DNA from: CAUUCX01 sp041844835
GTDB lineage: Bacteria; Bacillota; Clostridia; Peptostreptococcales; Anaerovoracaceae
Direction: 5' to 3'
Length of the DNA stretch: 45,433 nucleotides
Assembly: GCA_041844835.1 (NCBI GenBank)
Contig: JBGZBU010000010.1
Location: 1-45,433 of the forward strand
This document shows, in pieces, positions 40,528-45,433 of this stretch. A model generated the notes under the pieces. It did not search any database. It was not told the DNA's origin and saw only the letters and a program-made list of their open reading frames with translations. The translations under genes were made by a program, and so were the position numbers. Numbering within the stretch: the first letter of the stretch is position 1; the number at the start of each line of letters is the position of its first letter.

Positions 40528-41281
40528 TCTTGTAAGCGGTGGACGTATCAGCAGCAGAAAATTTGCTACTTGTGCGGCGATTGCATCTCTGGTCATGTTT
40601 TCGCTGGCTCTGCAAACCCTTGATGTAAAAGCCGCTTTATTGATAGGTGTTTTTACAATTTCGATTCCGTATATGGGGGTGTTTTTCAAATTTATGCTTA
40701 TGCGCAAACATGCGGGGATGGAGGGGGAAATATTTGTAGCGGGTTTCCTCAGCGCATATCGCATATGCAACGGAAATATTTATCGAACGCTTGAATATAT
40801 AGCAGAGGAAAAAAGTGAAGCCAAAAGATCCAAAGCGCTTATCACGAGGACACTTTTAGAACTCAGAACCGTTGGCGATAAGGAGGTTATGAAAGAAATA
40901 CTGAACAGATTTGCATATGCTGTAAATACAAATTGGAGCAGAATGCTCGCATACAACTTGTACATCGCTGCAGACAGCGGGAAGAATGTCGCTATGGCGA
41001 TAGAAGATATATTGCTTCAGCTGCGCGAGGCGAGCGCGCTTTCCGAAGAGCGAAAACGCCTGAATAACGAAGCGAACAGAATGGTTGTATTTTTAATTCC
41101 ATTACTGTATGCCGCTACAATCCTTTTGGCGGTCAAATATATGGACATTCCGATTGCAAAATTCGTCAGGAATCAATTTTTTACATCAGAAGGGTTTTTG
41201 TTTTTCAGTGTTTCATGTTTTATGTTTGTTTGCAATCTGTTGGTTTTGGAATTGGTCAGCTCGAGAAATTTAGATTATTGA
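40340..41281 (+). CDS. TadB-like inner-membrane platform protein
   Basis: This 313-residue membrane protein starts at 40340 behind AGGGGG (40331-40336), inside the ATPase reading frame; the ATG at 40346 is an alternative. It has an N-terminal span (MMYKIASMMFMCMIVGGIIMIF), two spans near residues 70-125, a cytoplasmic helical F-domain (ILNRFAYAVNTNWSRMLAYNLYIAADSGKNVAMAIEDI), and two C-terminal spans. The arrangement fits TadB/PilC-type T2SS-F platforms. Overlap with the ATPase is unusual for the family. Confidence 0.75.
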   Translation: MKMMYKIASMMFMCMIVGGIIMIFHRNFMVAGTIIRVKMKENGKRRRNGKIHGLTQEINNMLDLVSGGRISSRKFATCAAIASLVMFSLALQTLDVKAALLIGVFTISIPYMGVFFKFMLMRKHAGMEGEIFVAGFLSAYRICNGNIYRTLEYIAEEKSEAKRSKALITRTLLELRTVGDKEVMKEILNRFAYAVNTNWSRMLAYNLYIAADSGKNVAMAIEDILLQLREASALSEERKRLNNEANRMVVFLIPLLYAATILLAVKYMDIPIAKFVRNQFFTSEGFLFFSVSCFMFVCNLLVLELVSSRNLDY

Positions 41282-41297
41282 TTGGAGAAATCTGCTG

Positions 41298-41945
41298 ATG
41301 AAAATTGAAAGTTGTATGTATATTGCTGCAGTGTTAATGTTTATTCTCGGCATATGCGGCGTGTTCAATCTGCTTCCCGCCGTTCTGTCGCTTAATTTTA
41401 TGAAGAGTTGTGCATATGCGGGGCGTACGGCGGTAGTGAGGTGTATTTCTCAAAATGCATTTCTCCGCAGGAGACGTATATCCGGATATGAGAAGGAAAT
41501 ATTTGAAAGTATTTCAGTTATGCGGAATATGATCAGCATCGGAGATGCCGAGCAATGCGGAGCGGATTATATGATATCGTCTCTGATTGACAGAGGCGGG
41601 AAATTAAAGCCGCTTTATGTGAATATGCTGAGCTACCTGCGCGTAGGGGACAGGGAACATGCAATTACATCTTTTGTTGCAGAGGTCGACAGTGTTATAG
41701 GCAAAGAATTCGCGGGACTTCTGGTGCGCTGGGACGAAATAAACCCTCGGGAACTTTCGGAGATTCTGATTTCGCATCAAAGAACTTTAAAAGGCATGTG
41801 GGTAACGGCGGAAAAGCGCAGAGAAGAATTGCTGTCAGATATAATCTATCTTCCAGTTGTCATAAATGTTATGTTGGTGTTTATAAATTTTATCTATGTA
41901 GTGTTCTTTTTAGAACAAAGAGAAATGTGGAATATGATTTTTTAA
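41298..41945 (+). CDS. TadC-like membrane protein
   Basis: This 215-residue protein has hydrophobic stretches at the N-terminus (MYIAAVLMFILGICGVFNLLPAV) and C-terminus (IIYLPVVINVMLVFINFIYVVFF) around a cytoplasmic helical middle. It is short for TadC but fits a T2SS-F-type half. Position directly after the TadB-like gene supports it. The ribosome site is GGAGAAAT. Confidence 0.6.
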   Translation: MKIESCMYIAAVLMFILGICGVFNLLPAVLSLNFMKSCAYAGRTAVVRCISQNAFLRRRRISGYEKEIFESISVMRNMISIGDAEQCGADYMISSLIDRGGKLKPLYVNMLSYLRVGDREHAITSFVAEVDSVIGKEFAGLLVRWDEINPRELSEILISHQRTLKGMWVTAEKRREELLSDIIYLPVVINVMLVFINFIYVVFFLEQREMWNMIF

Positions 41946-41977
41946 ATTTGTAAATAAAGTTGAGAAAGGATAATGAT

Positions 41978-42121
41978 ATGAAACAGATAATTGTGTTAAT
42001 TGCTATGGTTATTTTAGGTTTGTTCATTGCGGGGGTGGTATTTGATTTCAAGGATGCGGCTTCGGATATAGGCGCGTCCACTGTCGACAGGATTCAAAAG
42101 TTTAAAACATTGACGGCATGA
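41978..42121 (+). CDS. small hydrophobic pilin-like peptide 1
   Basis: This 47-residue frame starts at 41978 behind GAGAAAGGAT. It begins MKQIIVLIAMVILGLFIAGVVFD, a single hydrophobic stretch, then a short polar tail (ASDIGASTVDRIQKF). Size, N-terminal hydrophobicity and locus position fit an Flp-type pilin or accessory subunit. It has no canonical prepilin cleavage site. It is paralogous with the peptide encoded at 42182. Confidence 0.6.
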   Translation: MKQIIVLIAMVILGLFIAGVVFDFKDAASDIGASTVDRIQKFKTLTA

Positions 42122-42181
42122 TTCCATGTGCAAAACGGTTATTCCGGCAATTTCGGAAGAATATTGAGGGGATGTGATTTT

Positions 42182-42328
42182 GTGAAACAATTGATAGTTA
42201 TGATCGCGATGATCTCGTTGGGACTGTTTTTATATGAGATGATTGCCGGATCGGGGGACGCCAGCGTCTATTCCGCGCTTGCGGATGTGTGGAAGCAGGG
42301 GATCGAAATGCGCACCTATTCGCCTTGA
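42182..42328 (+). CDS. small hydrophobic pilin-like peptide 2
   Basis: This 48-residue peptide starts with a GTG at 42182; an AGGGG site lies about 10 bases upstream. The start (V/M)KQLIVMIAMISLGLFLYEMIAG closely matches peptide 1 and the tail (DASVYSALADVWKQGIEM) is helical. An ATG start at 42128 is in frame but has no ribosome site. It looks like a tandem duplicate of peptide 1. Confidence 0.55.
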   Translation: MKQLIVMIAMISLGLFLYEMIAGSGDASVYSALADVWKQGIEMRTYSP

Positions 42329-42385
42329 GTTAAGCGGAAATGCAGAAATGTACGCCCGTCGGTTGCGCTGTTTTGAGAGGTGGAG

Positions 42386-42790
42386 ATGAAAGAATTTATA
42401 GTTATGATGGCAATTATTCCGATAATGCTGATTTTTATGATGCAGATCGGTTATGAACAGGGGAATGCGGAAAAGATCAATAATATTCAGGCCGTGGTCT
42501 ACGCGGAAAAGGAAAAAGCCAAGCAAGCGGGTTGTTTTACTCCGAAAATCAGGCAGGATATAAAGAAAGGGATTGAAAAGGTGACCGGAATTCCGGCAGA
42601 TGAGGTCAAGGTGATAAGTGACGGCATAGTACACAGACGATATGATTCGTCGGATGAAAGATTAATTCATTACAGAGTGGAAGTCCCCATAAAGAATGTA
42701 ATGGCAGGATCAGGTTTCTTCAAAATATCCGATGAAGATAACAGGTATACATATGTAATCGACAGCTATACAGCAAGCGAATATATATAG
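42386..42790 (+). CDS. TadE-like pseudopilin
   Basis: This 134-residue protein starts at 42386 behind GAGGTGGAG. It has an N-terminal hydrophobic helix (MKEFIVMMAIIPIMLIFMM), a Glu near the fifth position after a short basic leader, a helical link, and a soluble beta-rich domain. TadE/TadG-like minor pilins have this build. It has no obvious relative outside the locus. It follows the two small pilin-like genes. Confidence 0.6.
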   Translation: MKEFIVMMAIIPIMLIFMMQIGYEQGNAEKINNIQAVVYAEKEKAKQAGCFTPKIRQDIKKGIEKVTGIPADEVKVISDGIVHRRYDSSDERLIHYRVEVPIKNVMAGSGFFKISDEDNRYTYVIDSYTASEYI

Positions 42791-42811
42791 TTCAGTTGAA
42801 AGGCATGTTTT

Positions 42812-43264
42812 ATGAAAGTATTTATTACATTCAGCGCTTTGTTGATTGTCATGTGCTCATGTCTTGTATACCGAGGCGATTTGGAGCGTTATAATTATGA
42901 GCAGGAATTGTTGAAAATGGTGGCCGAGGAGTGTGCGGCTTGTGCAGCGCTTGATCTTGATGCTGAGGAAGCTTCAATGGGCAATACGGTTTTTGACCGC
43001 AAGCTGGCATATGAAAGTGCACACGCTCACATGACATATGCACTTAAAAAGAACAGCACAATGTGGAAATACGGGGATGTGAATCTGCATATGGAAATCG
43101 AATTTGAGGATGACTTTGCGGGATATTCCGCAGCGAATAGTGCCGATAATCCGACGGTTTCGGTCAAGATTACGGCAAGCGGCAACGATTTTTTTCATCT
43201 GCCGTTTCTTGAAAAAAGAACGATAAGCAGGAGATCAAAGTATGAGCTGGTAACGGATGGATGA
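42812..43264 (+). CDS. pilin-like surface protein, TadE/TadG type
   Basis: This 150-residue protein starts at 42812. It has an N-terminal hydrophobic stretch (MKVFITFSALLIVMCSCLVY) and two cysteine-containing segments (VAEECAACAALDL), then a soluble domain with HLHM and EIEFEDDF segments. The frame is the last of the locus and is followed by the thrS promoter. I infer a minor pilin from position and topology only. Confidence 0.55.
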   Translation: MKVFITFSALLIVMCSCLVYRGDLERYNYEQELLKMVAEECAACAALDLDAEEASMGNTVFDRKLAYESAHAHMTYALKKNSTMWKYGDVNLHMEIEFEDDFAGYSAANSADNPTVSVKITASGNDFFHLPFLEKRTISRRSKYELVTDG

Positions 43265-43293
43265 TCGAAATGCGGCTTCGGGCAATTGAATAG

Positions 43294-43322
43294 TGTATTT
43301 TTTGGAAAAGTCGTGATATACT
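43294..43322 (+). promoter_or_regulatory. thrS promoter (extended -10)
   Basis: TGA-TATACT (43314-43322) is an extended -10; the -35 TGTATT at 43294-43299 is poor. The leader of about 60 bases has no T-box motif. Confidence 0.45.
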
Positions 43323-43385
43323 GTAGCAGATGTGCTGTGGGGACTTATTCATCCGCAGTATAATTTATTTGCTAAGGAGATAATT

Positions 43386-45131
43386 ATGGCGAAAGAAATT
43401 TTGGATTTTAACGACGAAAGTGTCAGACATCAGTTCAGACATACCGCATCACATATTATGGCGCAGGCGGTCAAGACGCTTTGGCCGGAGACCAAGCTTG
43501 CGATAGGTCCGTCAATAGATAACGGATTTTATTATGATTTTGACAGCGAGCACAAGTTTGTCGAGGAGGATTTCCCCGCGATCCAAAAGGAAATGAAGCG
43601 CATAGTTAAGTCCAATTTGAAACTGGAACGCTTTGAACTGCCGCGTGATGAAGCTGTAAAATATATGGCGGAGCGGGGTGAGGATTACAAGGTTGAATTG
43701 ATAAATGATCTTCCGGAGGATGAGGTGATATCGTTCTATCGGCAGGGTGATTTCGTCGATTTGTGCGCAGGACCGCATATGGAATCCACCGGAAAAATAA
43801 AAGCGTTTAAACTCATGAGTGTAGCCGGCGCTTACTGGAGAGGGGACGAAAACAATAAAATGCTGCAACGCATTTATGCAACGGCATTTCCGACTCAGGA
43901 AGAGCTTGATGACTATCTCGCAAAGCTTGAAGAGGCAAAGAAGCGTGACCACCGCAAAATTGGCAAGGAAATGGATTTATTCATGCTACTTGATGAAGGT
44001 CCGGGGTTTCCCTTCTTCCTGCCCAACGGCATGGTTCTCAGAAATGAATTGGAGAGATTCTGGCGCGAAGAACATGCGAAGAGAGGATATATTGAGATTA
44101 AATCTCCTCTGATTATGAATGAGCAGCTCTGGAAAACATCCGGTCATTGGGATCATTATCATGAGAACATGTATTTCACCAAGATAGATGAAGTGGATTT
44201 TGCTGTCAGGCCTATGAATTGTCCCGGTGCGATGCTCGCCTACAAACGTAAAATGTACTCTTACAGGGATTTTCCCATGAGAGTGGGAGAACTCGGGCAG
44301 GTGCACAGGCATGAGCTTTCCGGCGCGCTTCACGGACTCATGAGGGTCAGGACGTTTACACAAGATGATGCACATCTGTTTATGTTGCCTGAACAGGTGC
44401 AGGAGGAAATTATCGGTATTGCGCAGTTCATAGATGATATATATGCGATGTTCGGATTTAAGTATCATATCGAGCTTTCGACGCGCCCGGATGATTATAT
44501 GGGAGAATTGGCAGAGTGGGAGACGGCTGAAAACGCTCTGAAAGCCGCAATTGAAAAGGTCGGAGCGGATTATGTTGTAAATGAGGGCGATGGGGCGTTT
44601 TACGGCCCGAAATTGGATTTTCATCTTGAAGACTCGCTCGGAAGGACATGGCAGTGCGGTACAATCCAGCTGGATATGCAAATGCCGCAGAGATTTGATC
44701 TGACATATATAGGCTCTGACGGCGAAAAACATAGACCCGTTATGATCCACAGAGTTATTTTCGGATCCATTGAGAGATTTATCGGAATTTTGATTGAACA
44801 TTTTGCGGGGAAATTCCCTTTATGGCTTGCGCCTGTACAGGTGAGGCTTATGACCGTAACTGAAAAGTTCATACCTTATGCGGAGCAGATAAAAACGAAG
44901 CTTGCGGAAGCGGGGATACGTGTTGAATTGGATGCGAGAAATGAAAAGATCGGTTATAAGATAAGAGAAGCCAGAAATCAGAGAGTTTCGTATATGGCGG
45001 TGATAGGTGAACAGGAAGAAGCTGCCGGATCATTGGCGGTGCGCTCCATCAAAGATGGCGAGATGGGCAGCCTCAATGTAGATGCTTTTACAGATATGTT
45101 AATATCGGAGATAAGAAGCAAGACGATTTGA
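43386..45131 (+). CDS. thrS: threonine--tRNA ligase, lacking the TGS domain
   Basis: This 581-residue ThrRS starts at 43386 behind AAGGAGA. It opens directly with the editing domain (HTASH, His19 and His23; DFVDLCAGPHMESTG with the Cys/His pair). The usual N-terminal TGS domain of about 60 residues is missing. The class II core (RPMNCPGAMLAYKRK, LSGALHGLMRVRTFTQDDAH, MIHRVIFGSIERFIG) and the anticodon domain are intact. TGS-less ThrRS occurs in some bacteria. It charges tRNA-Thr and edits mischarged Ser. Confidence 0.96.
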   Translation: MAKEILDFNDESVRHQFRHTASHIMAQAVKTLWPETKLAIGPSIDNGFYYDFDSEHKFVEEDFPAIQKEMKRIVKSNLKLERFELPRDEAVKYMAERGEDYKVELINDLPEDEVISFYRQGDFVDLCAGPHMESTGKIKAFKLMSVAGAYWRGDENNKMLQRIYATAFPTQEELDDYLAKLEEAKKRDHRKIGKEMDLFMLLDEGPGFPFFLPNGMVLRNELERFWREEHAKRGYIEIKSPLIMNEQLWKTSGHWDHYHENMYFTKIDEVDFAVRPMNCPGAMLAYKRKMYSYRDFPMRVGELGQVHRHELSGALHGLMRVRTFTQDDAHLFMLPEQVQEEIIGIAQFIDDIYAMFGFKYHIELSTRPDDYMGELAEWETAENALKAAIEKVGADYVVNEGDGAFYGPKLDFHLEDSLGRTWQCGTIQLDMQMPQRFDLTYIGSDGEKHRPVMIHRVIFGSIERFIGILIEHFAGKFPLWLAPVQVRLMTVTEKFIPYAEQIKTKLAEAGIRVELDARNEKIGYKIREARNQRVSYMAVIGEQEEAAGSLAVRSIKDGEMGSLNVDAFTDMLISEIRSKTI

Positions 45132-45193
45132 AGGATCGTATAACAGCATCTTTAATACTCCGTCAATGCGGGGGCATATCTAAAAATTGCCCG

Positions 45194-45225
45194 GCGCATA
45201 TCGCTTGCAGCGATATGCGCTTTTT
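45194..45225 (+). terminator. Rho-independent terminator after thrS
   Basis: GCGCATATCGC (45194-45204) and GCGATATGCGC (45210-45220) form an 11-bp perfect stem with a 5-base loop, followed by TTTTT. Confidence 0.95.
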
Positions 45226-45242
45226 GTTGTGTGAGGAGTTAT

Positions 45243-45304
45243 AGAATTAAGAAGAACACTTAATCACTATTTGAGTGAAAGATGTTTTGCTTAATTCTTT
45301 TTTT
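45243..45304 (+). other. inverted repeat upstream of the recombinase; possible element edge
   Basis: AGAATTAAG (45243-45251) and CTTAATTCT (45290-45298) are a perfect 9-bp inverted repeat 38 bases apart, followed by a T-run. It could be a weak terminator or lie near the attachment site of the integrated element that starts after it. Confidence 0.4.
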
Positions 45305-45334
45305 ATTGAAGAATTTGAGCGAAAGGAGGTAATC

Positions 45335-45433
45335 GTGAGAAACTATGAGAAAATAACCGCCTTGTATGAAAGGTTAAGCCGAGATGATGAACTACAAGGC
45401 GATAGCAATTCCATCATCAATCAAAAGAAAATC
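45335..45433 (+). CDS. large serine recombinase, N-terminal fragment (window-truncated)
   Basis: The GTG at 45335 follows AAAGGAGGT by about 5 bases. The 33 visible codons read VRNYEKITALYERLSRDDE and then a QGDSNSIINQKKI end. The YERLSRD segment contains the catalytic serine of resolvase/invertase enzymes, and the wording is that of large serine recombinases (TndX/TnpX type) encoded on clostridial conjugative transposons. The rest is cut by the window edge. Confidence 0.85.
   Translation, partial: MRNYEKITALYERLSRDDELQGDSNSIINQKKI

Noticed and set aside
43265..43385. T-box riboswitch before thrS
   Set aside because: No AGGGTGG-type T-box sequence or specifier structure is present.
1..45433. 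CRISPR array or rRNA genes
   Set aside because: I saw no regularly spaced repeats and no rRNA-like sequence on either strand.

Overview
The window looks like a chromosomal segment of a strictly anaerobic, low-to-moderate GC member of the Firmicutes, most likely Clostridia. The evidence is strong AGGAGG-type ribosome binding sites, TTGACA/TATAAT promoters often with an extended TGN -10, a gap-pgk-tpi-eno-secG operon, a membrane pyrophosphatase, several iron-sulfur oxidoreductases and amino-acid fermentation-type CoA chemistry. The family cannot be fixed from the sequence alone. Most genes lie on the + strand.

Layout. 80-3069: an iron-sulfur/FAD oxidoreductase cassette of the HcnABC / D-hydroxyproline dehydrogenase type; its last gene has lost the N-terminal FAD-binding half by an in-frame internal deletion. 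3153-5746: a flavin reductase-like gene, then rpsB-tsf with its own promoter and leader. 5994-10936: a lipoprotein M28 peptidase, an APC amino-acid permease, an unrecognised protein and a PEBP-family protein. 11155-12264: glycerol dehydrogenase. 12265-14820: two adjacent promoters, a hairpin and a structured leader, then two beta-aminoacyl-CoA ammonia-lyase-like hotdog proteins on either side of a family III CoA-transferase. 14881-18580: a TPP-riboswitch thiamine salvage operon (thiE, HAD phosphatase, thiD, cytX). 18630-19786 (minus): tRNA-Arg(ACG), a small membrane protein and an MgtC/SapB protein. 19980-23310: a degenerate Fic-fold protein, then murB, a PHP hydrolase and rapZ. 23510-32686: lower glycolysis (gap, pgk, tpiA, eno), then secG, hppA and rnr. 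32711-37222: a YeiH exporter (minus), an MBL-HAD fusion behind a 50-bp repeat pair, and a divergent Crp/Fnr regulator and ferredoxin pair sharing a palindromic operator. 37483-43264: a reduced Tad/Flp-like pilus or secretion locus. 43386-45131: thrS. 45335-end: the start of a large serine recombinase, probably one edge of an integrated mobile element.

How the genes fit together. The organism probably takes up and ferments peptides and amino acids (M28 peptidase, permease, CoA-transferase with ammonia lyases, FeS/FAD dehydrogenase). It also runs glycolysis and recovers pyrophosphate energy with HppA, and salvages the thiamine pyrimidine. The least ordinary region is the Tad-like locus. Its ATPase has a substituted P-loop, its TadZ-like partner lacks the P-loop lysine, and it encodes two tiny pilin-like peptides of 47 and 48 residues. 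It has no visible prepilin peptidase or secretin.
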